The notes under the pieces: generated by a model | What the model saw: only the letters and a program-made list of their open reading frames with translations | The model's database searches: none | Told to the model about the DNA's origin: nothing | From: Microvirga sp. 17 mud 1-3 | Lineage (GTDB): Bacteria; Pseudomonadota; Alphaproteobacteria; Rhizobiales; Beijerinckiaceae | NCBI RefSeq assembly: GCF_003151255.1 | Contig: NZ_CP029481.1 | Location: 992,001 to 1,056,000, forward strand | Direction of reading: 5' to 3' | DNA length: 64,000 nucleotides | Position numbers and translations under genes: made by a program | Part shown: piece by piece, positions 45,320-54,289 of the stretch | Numbering within the stretch: the stretch's first letter is position 1 | How the letters are laid out: every line of letters begins with the position of its first letter

Positions 45320-46399
45320 ATGGCTACCGATCAAAACGGCAACGTCGCTGCCGCCATTGCGGGCTTTGCTTTTGCATCCCAGGAAAACGGTAATTACGAC
45401 GACGATAGCAACACCAACAGCCGGAACGACAGCAGCACGAACGACAGCTATAACGATAGTTCGGACAATAGCGACAATTCCGACCACTCTGACAACTCAG
45501 ATAATTCCGACAACAGCATCACTGATGCCTTCAATGACAACAGTGACAACTCGGACAATTCGGATAACAGCGATAATTCGGACAACAGCGACAACAGCAC
45601 GAACGACAGCTACAACGACAACAGCACGAATCTCGATGTCGCGCTGAATGATGCTCTCAACGACAAGAGCGCGACCGATAGCTATAATGACAATTCCGAC
45701 AATTCTGACAACAGCGACAACTCGGACAATAGCGACAACAGCACGAACGACAGCTATAACGACAATAGTGATACCACGACGACAACGGTCGATGTCGCGC
45801 TGAACGATGCGCTCAACGACAAGAGCGTCAATGATAGCTACAATGATAATTCAGACAACAGCGACAATAGCGATCATAGCATCAACGACAGCTATAACCC
45901 AACGGACAGCTATAACGACAACAGCGACCATAGCGTCAATGATAGCTACAACCCAACGGACAGCTACAACACCGCCAATTTCGATCTGAGCGTCAACATT
46001 CAGGATGCGTTCAACTATTCAGAGACGAATTGGATCAATCTCGATAATACTGACTTCAACGGTGTTCTCTCGGCTATCGGTGACGGTGCCGGGCAAGCCT
46101 TCAGCATGACGCAGATCAGTGAGTTGGCCGACAACGACACCCTCACGGCAAACCTGACCAGCAATGCAGAATGGGGCCAGGACGGCACGTGGACCGGTGG
46201 GGATGCGAGCGGGATCAACGGCGCTGCCGGAGACTTCGCAACGGGTGCAGGAGAAGATGGGTCCGTTGCCGCGAATGTGACTGCGGCCGCCACCTCCCAT
46301 CTCGAGGCCTTCAATCAGAACATCTCGATGGGTGCCAATATCCAGTACCATTCGATGAGCGTTGTCGGTGGTGATCTGACCGACGATCATCACAGCTAA
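45320..46399 (+). CDS. Ser-Asp-Asn-repeat protein, putative type I secretion substrate
   Basis: 359 residues, very acidic. Residues 25-225 are low complexity: runs of S-D-N triplets and repeated N-D-S-Y-N-D-N-S blocks. A longer unit of about 55 residues containing D-V-A-L-N-D-A-L-N-D-K-S occurs twice, and N-P-T-D-S-Y-N occurs twice near the end. The C-terminal 130 residues are ordinary and globular-looking, with Asn/Thr-rich strands and an end G-D-L-T-D-D-H-H-S. No Sec signal, membrane segment or lipobox is present. Its place at the head of a T1SS cluster, together with acidity and lack of Cys, suggests export by that system; a metal-binding or matrix role is possible but unproven. Family not recognised. 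Confidence 0.7.
   Translation: MATDQNGNVAAAIAGFAFASQENGNYDDDSNTNSRNDSSTNDSYNDSSDNSDNSDHSDNSDNSDNSITDAFNDNSDNSDNSDNSDNSDNSDNSTNDSYNDNSTNLDVALNDALNDKSATDSYNDNSDNSDNSDNSDNSDNSTNDSYNDNSDTTTTTVDVALNDALNDKSVNDSYNDNSDNSDNSDHSINDSYNPTDSYNDNSDHSVNDSYNPTDSYNTANFDLSVNIQDAFNYSETNWINLDNTDFNGVLSAIGDGAGQAFSMTQISELADNDTLTANLTSNAEWGQDGTWTGGDASGINGAAGDFATGAGEDGSVAANVTAAATSHLEAFNQNISMGANIQYHSMSVVGGDLTDDHHS
45440..45970 (+). repeat. Coding tandem repeats (9-bp S-D-N units and larger blocks)
   Basis: Imperfect 9-base units such as GACAACAGC/GACAATTCG encode S-D-N, grouped in blocks divided by T-N-D-S-Y-N-D-N. Synonymous changes are frequent, so the protein repeat is better kept than the DNA repeat. Confidence 0.8.
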
Positions 46400-46407
46400 C
46401 CGCCTGC

Positions 46408-46444
46408 GATATGGCCCGCACGGGATACTCGTGCGGGCCATATC
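46408..46444 (+). terminator. Long perfect hairpin after the repeat-protein gene
   Basis: A 15-bp perfect stem GATATGGCCCGCACG (46408-46422) with CGTGCGGGCCATATC (46430-46444), loop of seven. Only ATTGTT follows, so it may be a partial terminator that sets expression of the downstream cistrons. Confidence 0.65.
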
Positions 46445-46480
46445 ATTGTTCCAAGTTCGTCTTGACGGCAGGAGGCATGG

Positions 46481-48502
46481 ATGGCCGCCGGTGGCGCACT
46501 CGAAATGATCTGGCATTTTGCCGGATACTGGCATCTCAGCCAGGATTACGCCGCCGCCCGTCTTAAATACGACGAAGCTTTCTACAAGGCCCAAAATACG
46601 GAGTATCGGCTCGAGCCGGACGATGCGGTGCGCGTGGCTGCAGATAATCCGGATATGGGCAGCCAAGCTGTCCGTACTATCATGGCGTCGAGCCCATCCG
46701 GATCGAGCGGTGACTTTGCGGCGCTCAAGTTTTCACATCTCAAACTTCCCGAGATCGACAGTCGGCTCTACCTCCCAGAGGAACGGTCAGAACCCCCGTC
46801 TGATGGTGAGGCTGGGTCCTCCGGAGGGGCGGCGGCCCACCTCGGCTATGGCCACCACATTCAGTACATCTATGTGATCCATTACATCACTCGCCCGCAG
46901 GGCGAGCATGTGACACAGCCACGTGCTGAGCATCCGATCGGGCACCGGGAGCCGACCTACAGCCTGTCCTATGACGATCCGCCATCCGGAGTGGTTGCTA
47001 AGCTGACACAGGCCAACACGCTCTCCGATGTCGACCGCTTTTCCGATGCCGGGCACGAATACGATAGCCTGAATCCCGTTCATGCTGACGAGGCCATGTC
47101 GTCCCTCGTCGATGCTGGGCGAGACCTCATTCCGCCTGCAGGCGCCCCTCTGGGCCAGTTGGGCGATGTCATGACCGAGGATGTGCTCGCGCATGACCAA
47201 GCCCTGTCCGATGGGACCCGTGAGACCGGCGAGATTGAGCCTGGACGATACGTTAACGGCGAATTGCAGGAGCAGGATGCGTCGAAGCCGGAAGACACTT
47301 CAACCGTGACACCGCCGGCGCCACCCGAGAGGGAGGAGGGTAGCAATGATCCTGGGCAGGTTGCGGAGACCGGGGCCAACAAGGCCGAGAACGCGGCTTT
47401 GATCCTCGACTTGAACGATGCTCCCGCGACCCTGATCGTGAAAGGCGACTACTTTTCGACCAATGCGATCCTGCAAGCTAACATCCTGCAGAACCAGGAC
47501 CATGTCCTGGATGCGGGAGCCCAGCCCGCCGTCGTGGATGATGGAGGGAATACCACCGAGAACATCGCCAGCTTTGAGGCGACGGTGCTCATGGAGGCTG
47601 CCGGCGCGAAGGCCTACAAGGGGGACCTGAAGGTCAATGTCGATTACGTGAACGGCGATTTGTTCGATATCAAGGCGCTGACGCAGAGGAGCTTTGTTCA
47701 GGACGGCGACGTCACGGTCCAGACGACCACACAAAACTATACCGAAGTTCATACGGGTGGCAGCGAGCAGTACAATGTCGCCAGGTTCCTGGACTGGGGC
47801 AAGAACTACGACGTCATCGTCGTTCTGGGCAACTACCACTCGGCCAATATCATTTCCCAGCTGAACATCGTGCTCGATGACGATGTGATTGCCGTGAATG
47901 CGGGAGAGGAGGCCGAGGACGCGTCCAGAGTCTTCTCGGGCCAGAACACCCTTCATAACGAAGCTGCGATACACACCTACGGATCTACCGCTTTCTCGTC
48001 CATGACGGATGACCTGACGAAGCTGATCGAGAGCCTCGGGAACAGGGAGAATGTCGGTCGGGAGGCCTGGTCCGGCTTCCACGGTACCGCGACCGGGACA
48101 TTGGATGTCCTATTCGTGACTGGCGACTATTACGACCTGAACATCATCAATCAGGTCAACATCATCTCGGACCCCGATGTGGCGGTGCAATGGGCCAAGG
48201 ACGGCTCGACGATGCAGTGGCTGTCGTCCGGTGGCAATAGCGCCGGTAACTTCGCCGAGATCATCGATGCAAGCGCAACCGCCGGGCATGTGATCGGTGG
48301 AAATGCCTATGAGGATTCCATTCTCCTGCAGGCCAATCTGGTTTCGGACGATACGCATGTCGTCCGGACCGATCCAACGGCCCTCGTCACTGAGCTCATC
48401 GCATTCGTGGATCACGCTCAGAGCACGACGGACGACACCAATGTCTGGACCAAAGACATCTTCGGAAATCAACACGATACGTTCGGTCACGTTCTGACCT
48501 GA
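46481..48502 (+). CDS. Repeat-containing protein of T1SS locus, function unknown
   Basis: 673 residues, ATG behind a CAGGAGG box, no Sec signal or membrane helix. The first 300 residues are variable and Pro/Glu/Asp-rich with a His/Tyr stretch (H-H-I-Q-Y-I-Y-V-I-H-Y). The rest carries five divergent copies of one motif at about residues 317-342, 384-413, 443-470, 541-566 and 601-627. The pattern is V-x-G-(D/N)-x-(Y/F)-x4-(I/A)-(I/L)-x-Q-x-(N/S)-(I/L/F), ending three to five residues later in a D/H-rich turn and Val. Clear examples are G-D-Y-Y-D-L-N-I-I-N-Q-V-N-I and G-N-Y-H-S-A-N-I-I-S-Q-L-N-I. Such regularity suggests a beta-solenoid or stacked-strand fold. The next gene, 22 bases on, is the T1SS ATPase, so this is a likely substrate or accessory surface protein. 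Confidence 0.75.
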   Translation: MAAGGALEMIWHFAGYWHLSQDYAAARLKYDEAFYKAQNTEYRLEPDDAVRVAADNPDMGSQAVRTIMASSPSGSSGDFAALKFSHLKLPEIDSRLYLPEERSEPPSDGEAGSSGGAAAHLGYGHHIQYIYVIHYITRPQGEHVTQPRAEHPIGHREPTYSLSYDDPPSGVVAKLTQANTLSDVDRFSDAGHEYDSLNPVHADEAMSSLVDAGRDLIPPAGAPLGQLGDVMTEDVLAHDQALSDGTRETGEIEPGRYVNGELQEQDASKPEDTSTVTPPAPPEREEGSNDPGQVAETGANKAENAALILDLNDAPATLIVKGDYFSTNAILQANILQNQDHVLDAGAQPAVVDDGGNTTENIASFEATVLMEAAGAKAYKGDLKVNVDYVNGDLFDIKALTQRSFVQDGDVTVQTTTQNYTEVHTGGSEQYNVARFLDWGKNYDVIVVLGNYHSANIISQLNIVLDDDVIAVNAGEEAEDASRVFSGQNTLHNEAAIHTYGSTAFSSMTDDLTKLIESLGNRENVGREAWSGFHGTATGTLDVLFVTGDYYDLNIINQVNIISDPDVAVQWAKDGSTMQWLSSGGNSAGNFAEIIDASATAGHVIGGNAYEDSILLQANLVSDDTHVVRTDPTALVTELIAFVDHAQSTTDDTNVWTKDIFGNQHDTFGHVLT

Positions 48503-48524
48503 CAGATCCGGGAAGAACGATCCT

Positions 48525-50600
48525 GTGGAGCTGGGGGAGCTGATGCTTCTGAAAGACGCCTTGAAAAGTCTCTCGACGGAGCCGCAGTCCGGTTTGAGCC
48601 GGAGCACCAACGGAGGGCCAGCACCCCGCCCAGCAGCATCCCCGGGAAACATGCGAAGGCCTGAGCCCCCGTTTGCTCCCCCGAAAGCACCCATGCCGAA
48701 GCCGTCCGTGGCTCCCGGAGGGAAGCCGCTCGAGCGGGAGGAGGCGCGCGTGCCGTCTGCGCCTGCCCGCTCAAGACCGGCTGTCCCTTTCCAAAGTGAC
48801 GGGAGGGATGTCAAGGCTCCGCCCGGCGGGGATGGTCCGAGCCGCGGTGGGAACGGGCCACGAAAGCCACCCCAGCTTCAGCAGCGCTCCGCGGATCGCG
48901 ATTTTCGCGAAGTTCTGAGCAAAGGTCTCGCAGCCTGTCGCCGAAACCTGATCACGGTGGCGGTCTTCTCGTTCTTCGTAAATGTTCTCGTCTTGGCAAT
49001 CCCGGTCTATCTCTTCAACATCTCGGACCGCGTCTTGACCAGCCGCAGCGTCGATACTCTTGCGATGTTGTCCCTGGTCGTCATCGGGGCGGTCCTCGCT
49101 CATGTGCTCATGGACATGATGCGCCGGTTCATCCTGATGCGGATTGCCGTGGAGGCGGAAAGCAAGCTGGGCGCTCCCGTTCTCAGTGCTGCCGCAAAAG
49201 CCTCGCAGAATGGCTCCGTCAAGGAATTCCAGATTCTATCCGATTTGCAGCATGTCCGCAGCTTCCTGACGGGGCCGGTCCTGCTGATGATGCTCGATGC
49301 GCCTGTCGCACCGGTCTATCTCCTGGCCGTTTTTCTCATCCACCCACAGCTCGGCTACATCGTCTCCGTGACGGGGCTCCTTCTTCTGGCCGTGGCGCTC
49401 GTTAATCAGAAGCTGACCGCAGTGCCTTTCGCGAAGGCCAATGCCTATGCGTCCAGGGCCAATCTCCAGGCGGATGCCATGGCCCGGAACGCTCAGGTCA
49501 TCAACGCCATGGGGATGATCCCCGAAGGGGTTCTGATGTGGGGGCGAGAGACGGGCGAGTCCCTCAAGGCCCAGGTCATTGCGCAAGACCGCAACATCAT
49601 GATGACGGGCCTGTCGAAATTCATTCGCCTCACCACCCAGGTGTCGCTCCTCGGATGGGGGGCGACACTCTCGATGGCGGGCGAACTTACCGGCGGGATG
49701 GTGATTGCATCCTCCATTGTGGCCAGCCGCGCTCTGGCGCCTGTGGAAGGAACCATCGAGGGCTGGAGAAACTTCGTTCAGGCCCGCTCCGCTTATGGAC
49801 GGATCAAGTCGCTGCTCCACAACTCGCCGCTCAACATGGAGCGCCTGCGTCTGCCGCAGCCGCAGGGACGTTTGAGCGTCGAACGCGTGCTCTACGTGCC
49901 GCCACCGAACAAGAAGGTGATCCTGAACGGCATCTCGTTTCAGCTGGAGCCGGGTGAGTCGCTCGCGGTGGTTGGCGCTTCGGGCACGGGAAAGTCGACC
50001 CTGGGGCGCATGCTGGTCGGATCCATCATTCCTACGGCCGGCAGCGTCAGACTCGACATGATGGACCTGCGCAACTGGGATCCGCGACAGTTCGGCGAGA
50101 GCGTCGGCTATCTTCCGCAGGATGTTCAGCTCTTTCCGGCCTCGATCAAGGCTAACATCGCCCGCATGCGGGATGATGCTAGTGACGACGATATTTTCGA
50201 TGCAGCCGCGCTGGCGGACGTCCACGAAATGATCTCGCAATTCGCGCAAGGTTACGAAACCATTGTCGGAATGGACGGCAGCCCTCTCTCGGGTGGGCAG
50301 CGCCAGCGCATCGGCTTGGCTCGTGCCTTCTTCGGCAATCCTCGCCTTGTCGTTTTGGATGAGCCGAACTCCAATCTCGATTTTCCAGGCGAGCAGGCGC
50401 TTGCCCGCGCGCTTACGCGAGCCAAGGAACGAAGCATCACCATTGTGGCCATCACTCAGCGTCCGGCACTGCTCAAGAGTGTGGACAAGATCATGATGCT
50501 CAAGGACGGATCCGTGCAGGCCTTCGGCCGACGGGAGGAGATTATTCCGCTTCTGAGCGGCCGCAGGCCACAGGACGGTCCGCCCGTCATTGAAGGATAG
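48525..50600 (+). CDS. Type I secretion system permease/ATPase (PrtD-like)
   Basis: 691 residues from the GTG at 48525; an ATG at 48543 is an alternative. A Pro/Arg-rich cytoplasmic N-terminus of about 130 residues precedes the usual start, longer than in PrtD. Six membrane helices follow (F-V-N-V-L-V-L-A-I-P-V-Y-L-F-N onward), then the ATPase: Walker A G-A-S-G-T-G-K-S-T, Q-loop L-P-Q-D-V-Q-L-F, signature [10 protein letters not shown] and Walker B V-V-L-D-E-P-N-S-N-L-D. No C39 peptidase domain is present, so substrates keep their C-terminal signal. Pairs with the HlyD-like adaptor; a TolC partner is not in the window. Confidence 0.93.
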   Translation: MELGELMLLKDALKSLSTEPQSGLSRSTNGGPAPRPAASPGNMRRPEPPFAPPKAPMPKPSVAPGGKPLEREEARVPSAPARSRPAVPFQSDGRDVKAPPGGDGPSRGGNGPRKPPQLQQRSADRDFREVLSKGLAACRRNLITVAVFSFFVNVLVLAIPVYLFNISDRVLTSRSVDTLAMLSLVVIGAVLAHVLMDMMRRFILMRIAVEAESKLGAPVLSAAAKASQNGSVKEFQILSDLQHVRSFLTGPVLLMMLDAPVAPVYLLAVFLIHPQLGYIVSVTGLLLLAVALVNQKLTAVPFAKANAYASRANLQADAMARNAQVINAMGMIPEGVLMWGRETGESLKAQVIAQDRNIMMTGLSKFIRLTTQVSLLGWGATLSMAGELTGGMVIASSIVASRALAPVEGTIEGWRNFVQARSAYGRIKSLLHNSPLNMERLRLPQPQGRLSVERVLYVPPPNKKVILNGISFQLEPGESLAVVGASGTGKSTLGRMLVGSIIPTAGSVRLDMMDLRNWDPRQFGESVGYLPQDVQLFPASIKANIARMRDDASDDDIFDAAALADVHEMISQFAQGYETIVGMDGSPLSGGQRQRIGLARAFFGNPRLVVLDEPNSNLDFPGEQALARALTRAKERSITIVAITQRPALLKSVDKIMMLKDGSVQAFGRREEIIPLLSGRRPQDGPPVIEG

Positions 50601-50614
50601 GATCGGAACTCTCC

Positions 50615-51967
50615 ATGTCGCACACGGCTACGATCACTCTCCAGAAGCAGCAGGAATGGTACGCCGACGTGCCGCGAAGCACGCGCCTGCCGACGCTTTT
50701 GGGCATTGCGATTCTCACTTTGACCCTCATGGGATTCGGATATTGGGGAGGGATCGCCCCCATCGCGGGCGCTGTCGTAACATCGGGCGCATTCGTGGCC
50801 ACAGGTCAGAACAAGATCATCCAACACCTGGAAGGAGGCGTCATCCAGGACATCCTCGTGCGCGAGGGGGACGTGGTCGAACCGGGCGAAACCCTGATCC
50901 AGCTGGATGAAACCGGACCGCGAGCGGAACTGCGCCGACTTGCCCTGCGCGAGGCGCGGTTGATCGCCATCGAGGCTCGCCTGCGGGCCGAAATGGCCGA
51001 GAAGCGCGAGGTTGCATTCCCGGATGAACTCCTGAGACAGGTCGATAGCGATCCCGACATTGCCACGATCGTCAAAGCGCAACGGGCGACCATCGAAGCG
51101 CGTCAGAAGAGCCTTCAAAGCGAGATCGCGTCAATCCGGACAAGCATCGAGGCGCTCCATGAGCGGATCAAGGGCAGCACGACTCAGCTTGCGTCCGTCC
51201 GCGAACAGATTGCCTTCTTCGACGAGGAGCTTCTCGCGAAGGAACAGCTCCTGAAGAGCGGTCTTATCCGCAAGTCCGAGGTTTTGGCGCTCCAGCGCGC
51301 GCGAGCGAATCTCCAGGGAGAGGTAGGGCGGCTGACAGGAGAGATCGGCGACTCGAAGGAAAGGATTGCTCGCTCGGAGGAGCAGATCGTCGGTACTCGG
51401 AATGCGGCCATCAAGACCTCGGTGGAACAGTTGCACGAGACCCTCGGAGAGTTGGCGGACGTGCGAGAGCGCGTCCTCGCGGCGACACGTGTCCTCGACA
51501 GGGTGAAGATCGCAAGTCCCGTGAAGGGCGTCGTGGTGAAATTGCGCTATCATACGCCCGGCGGCGTCATCGAAGCGGGCAAGACGGTCATGGAGATCGT
51601 CCCCCTTCAGGACAGCCTGCTCATCGAGGTGAGGGTGAGACCTCAGGATATCCCGAATGTGAAACTAGGGCAAAAGGCCATTATCCGTCTCACGGCACTC
51701 AAACAACGCATCACGCCTATGATCGAAGGGGAGGTGGTCTATGTGTCTGCCGATGCGCTGCCGGACGAGAAGAGCACCCTGACGCGCAACGACGTTTATG
51801 TGGCGAGGGTCTCCCTGGACCCGAACGAGGCCTCCAAGATCCACGGATTTGCGCCAACTCCAGGAATGCCTGCGGAGGTCTATATCAAGACGACCGACCG
51901 CACCTTTATCGAGTATCTGCTGCAGCCGATCCGGGACAGCATGGCGCGTGCCTTCCGCGAAATGTAG
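50615..51967 (+). CDS. HlyD-family type I secretion periplasmic adaptor
   Basis: 450 residues. A short cytoplasmic N-terminus and one membrane helix (about 30-52) lead to a lipoyl-like half (I-I-Q-H-L-E-G-G-V-I-Q-D-I-L-V-R-E-G-D), a long coiled-coil hairpin (about 100-290, rich in E/A/L/R) and the closing beta-barrel with I-A-S-P-V-K-G-V-V and T-P-G-G-V-I. This is the PrtE/HlyD layout: it bridges the inner-membrane ABC exporter to an outer-membrane TolC. It starts 14 bases after the ATPase gene, so they are co-expressed. Confidence 0.93.
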   Translation: MSHTATITLQKQQEWYADVPRSTRLPTLLGIAILTLTLMGFGYWGGIAPIAGAVVTSGAFVATGQNKIIQHLEGGVIQDILVREGDVVEPGETLIQLDETGPRAELRRLALREARLIAIEARLRAEMAEKREVAFPDELLRQVDSDPDIATIVKAQRATIEARQKSLQSEIASIRTSIEALHERIKGSTTQLASVREQIAFFDEELLAKEQLLKSGLIRKSEVLALQRARANLQGEVGRLTGEIGDSKERIARSEEQIVGTRNAAIKTSVEQLHETLGELADVRERVLAATRVLDRVKIASPVKGVVVKLRYHTPGGVIEAGKTVMEIVPLQDSLLIEVRVRPQDIPNVKLGQKAIIRLTALKQRITPMIEGEVVYVSADALPDEKSTLTRNDVYVARVSLDPNEASKIHGFAPTPGMPAEVYIKTTDRTFIEYLLQPIRDSMARAFREM

Positions 51968-51993
51968 GGGCTATTCCGGATGGAAATTTTCAT

Positions 51994-52028
51994 GCTCGCG
52001 GACCGTCTTTTGAGGGCCGTCCGCGAGC
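51994..52028 (+). terminator. Hairpin after the HlyD-like gene
   Basis: A perfect 10-bp stem GCTCGCGGAC (51994-52003) with GTCCGCGAGC (52019-52028). No T run follows, so termination may be factor-assisted. Confidence 0.55.
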
Positions 52029-52379
52029 GCGCTGAAAAAGCCATGCTCACGGTGCAGGAAGTGACTTAGGCAAGTTTTCAGGTTATGTTTTGGCAGATGA
52101 TTATGGATAAGTTTATTATATAGCAAGATAAGTATAAATGTTCATAAGTCCGAAGCATATGGCGATTTGTGTGTGTAGTTATGCTTATGAATTTCGTAAG
52201 AGCTCATTGTCTAATTAAATGAATAGGCAAAATTTATAAAATTGGACGTTTTTCGGAAATATTTACATGGGATAGGGTGTGTATTAGTGAGATTCAATTT
52301 CTCGGCGTTGATAGGAATTCAAGGATGGATCTCCAAGGCAATTAGGATTTTTTCACTGGGGCATCAGATGGCATGAAAT

Positions 52380-52413
52380 TTACCTCCTAAGCGGTAAAAT
52401 TACCTCCTTTGCC
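52380..52413 (+). promoter_or_regulatory. Direct repeats TTACCTCCT upstream of the first LuxR-type gene
   Basis: Two exact copies (52380-52388 and 52400-52408) are spaced 20 bases, two helix turns. The second continues as TTACCTCCTTTGCC, matching 12 of 14 bases at 54186-54199 before the other LuxR-type gene. Candidate binding sites of a shared regulator. Confidence 0.5.
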
Positions 52414-52477
52414 TTAATGCTTAACAAATGGTGAATTGTATAATTTTCTCGTAACTGCAAAAAGGGAATGTCGCGGT

Positions 52478-53212
52478 ATGCCTCACGATTCACTACCCAT
52501 TACAACATTCCTCGCCTGCAGGAATGCCATGGTCCGCGAAGGAATTCGTCACATTCTGTCTGCTACGCGCTATCACGTGCGGCCCGAGCAGGCCATTGAC
52601 CGGAATGACCTTCTTTCGGCCCTCCCGTCAGAAACCGAACTGCTCTTCATTCTCGACGAGAACCTGTACCAGGAGCAGAGTCCGGAGATTGTTCGAGGCC
52701 TCAAGGCGAGGGCTCCGTCTGCTCGGGTCGTCGTTCTTGCAGACAGTTTCGACATGGGCGGCATGGCGGCGATCTTGAACGCGGGGGCGGACGGTTACTG
52801 TCTCGCCACGATCGGCTGCGAGACCCTGGTAAAATACCTTGACCTCGTCATGCTCGGCGAAAAGGTGTTTCCGGCCGCAATGGTCATAGCCGCCTTGTCG
52901 GAGCGTGCCGTCGACGCTCCTGCGCCACGCTTCTACTCGACCGCAGAGGCTCAACGGATGCAAGTCGTCGCAACGAGCGTACCGAGCCGGATGCTGTCGG
53001 CCCGGGAGGCGGAGATCCTGCATTGCCTCATGGAGGGCGCGCCGAACAAGACCATCGCGCGGAAGCTCGATGTCGCCGAGGCGACCGTGAAGGTCCATGT
53101 GAAGGCCATTCTTCGGAAGATCCGTGTCACGAACCGCACGCAGGCTGCCATGTGGGCCGTCACGCATTTTTCGAACGAAGTCCATGACGAGGCCCCTCCG
53201 CTCTCGTCCTAG
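52478..53212 (+). CDS. LuxR/NarL-type regulator with degenerate receiver (copy 1)
   Basis: 244 residues from the ATG at 52478, with AAAAAGGGA upstream; a TTG at 52436 is the alternative. The C-terminal LuxR HTH is intact (L-S-A-R-E-A-E-I-L-H, N-K-T-I-A-R-K-L, A-T-V-K-V-H-V-K-A-I-L-R-K). The N-terminus has the receiver outline (M-V-R-E-G-I-R-H-I-L, A-G-A-D-G-Y), but the acidic pair before M-V-R-E is replaced by C-R-N, and the only candidate phospho-Asp is in I-L-D-E-N. It may therefore act without phosphorylation. No sensor kinase is nearby. Its location after the T1SS genes suggests control of secretion. Confidence 0.85.
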   Translation: MPHDSLPITTFLACRNAMVREGIRHILSATRYHVRPEQAIDRNDLLSALPSETELLFILDENLYQEQSPEIVRGLKARAPSARVVVLADSFDMGGMAAILNAGADGYCLATIGCETLVKYLDLVMLGEKVFPAAMVIAALSERAVDAPAPRFYSTAEAQRMQVVATSVPSRMLSAREAEILHCLMEGAPNKTIARKLDVAEATVKVHVKAILRKIRVTNRTQAAMWAVTHFSNEVHDEAPPLSS

Positions 53213-53489
53213 ACTGCGGCAGCTCTCCCGAGCGTCTGCCCATGAGAACCGGCCCGGCAGGACTCCTTTTGTCGGACCGGAAAGGAGCCTCGATATAGTG
53301 GCTGCTCTGCCTGAAATGGGAAGGTGCGACGCGCACCAAGTGCCTTTCACGGACCGAAAATGAGCAGGGCGCCCGCCCTGCATGTCGAGCGAGCCTTGGG
53401 TACCCATTCACGGTGCGGCGTCGGTATGCATCTCCTGAAACATCGTTGAGCAGCAGCGTCAGACACACTGATTTCGAGAGGCTGGTCAC

Positions 53490-53660
53490 ATGGTCTCCAG
53501 CGAAGGTCGGATCAATCCTGAAGATGAGACGGTCAAGAGAGATGCCGTAAAGGACCATGTCCAGACCATGCTGCGGCGGCTCATCGACGCGAAGGCAGGC
53601 AAGCGGGCGGCTGCCGAGAAGATCTTAATGAAGAATACCGTTGAGCGGGATCGAAAGTAA
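53490..53660 (+). CDS. Small hypothetical protein
   Basis: 56 residues, highly charged (M-V-S-S-E-G-R-I-N-P-E-D-E-T), helix-forming, with a basic C-terminus. Its 3' end overlaps the convergent DUF6894-like gene by 36 bases. A GAGAGG stretch lies about 10 bases before the ATG. No family recognised; it could be a chance ORF. Confidence 0.4.
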   Translation: MVSSEGRINPEDETVKRDAVKDHVQTMLRRLIDAKAGKRAAAEKILMKNTVERDRK

Positions 53661-53873
53661 GACCCGTCCGTCCTCATTGGTGACTTCCAGCGTCCAACTG
53701 CGCCAGTCTTCGGCTATGCCATCGTCCTCTTCGAGAAGCTCTTCGATGGCCTTGACGGCCTGGAGACGGGCCTGCTCCAAAGTCGAAACCTCGATCCCGT
53801 CCACGTCCAGGATGCGCTCATAACCATCGATGAGATTGAAGTAGCACCTCATGATGACCGGTATCGGCTCCAT
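53625..53873 (-). CDS. DUF6894-like small protein
   Basis: 82 residues. The outline M-R-C-Y-F-N-L-I-D-G ... D-V-D-G-I-E-V-S-T-L-E-Q-A-R-L-Q-A ... L-E-V-T-N-E-D-G-R-V-L-L-S-I-P is that of the small proteins common in Hyphomicrobiales under DUF6894. The family usually starts at the residue corresponding to the internal Met (start 53852), so either ATG may be used. Function unknown; many genomes hold many copies. Confidence 0.7.
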   Translation of the reverse strand: MEPIPVIMRCYFNLIDGYERILDVDGIEVSTLEQARLQAVKAIEELLEEDDGIAEDWRSWTLEVTNEDGRVLLSIPLNGILH

Positions 53874-54289
53874 ATCGTTCTTCTGTGATGTTGTTTGGAT
53901 TCGCAGGTTCCTGAACCGCCGACAGCAAAATTCGTAAAGGTGAGAGAACCCGATGTCTAGGTTCTAATTTGCGCGGATGCTTCAAACTACCCGCAAGGGT
54001 GAGACAAGGCGCGAATCACCGCCTCTACAAGGCCCTCGGCACCCTGTCGCGCTTCGATCTCGTACCCCCTTCGCATCCGTTTTGTTTGCACCGATGCAGT
54101 TCAGGGGCTGTAGCAGGAAATAATTGCTCAGGAGATTCTTTGCAAAAATAGAGCCGTGAGCCCTAAATTTTCACCAAATGCTAACTTACCTATTTTGCCG
54201 CTACGGAAGTTAGGCTAGCTTCCTTTCGAGTGTAATACAAAGAAACGAGATGCTGAACTGTCCGGGGGCTTAGGTCAGAGAAGCAGGCA
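53874..54289. other. Intergenic region upstream of the second LuxR-type gene
   Basis: No gene seen. It contains TTACCTATTTTGCC at 54186-54199, the counterpart of the site before the first LuxR-type gene, and just before it TTCACCAAATGCTAA. That resembles, in the opposite orientation, the sequence around 52420-52435. Confidence 0.5.

Larger units (their letters stand above)
51968..52477. other. Strikingly AT-rich intergenic region
   Basis: From about 52070 to 52440 the sequence is far more AT-rich than anything around it and has stop codons in all frames. It lies between the T1SS genes and the first LuxR-type regulator and ends with the repeated TTACCTCCT sites. It may be a nucleoid-protein-bound promoter region or a remnant of transferred DNA. 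Confidence 0.6.

Noticed and set aside
45440..45970. CRISPR-like array
   Set aside because: The periodicity is 9 bases and coding (S-D-N); no constant repeat with unique spacers and no cas genes.
53364..53381. Palindrome GCAGGGCG-CC-CGCCCTGC after the first LuxR-type gene
   Set aside because: Perfect but 150 bases from the stop codon and without a T run; a weak terminator at best, so not listed as a feature.
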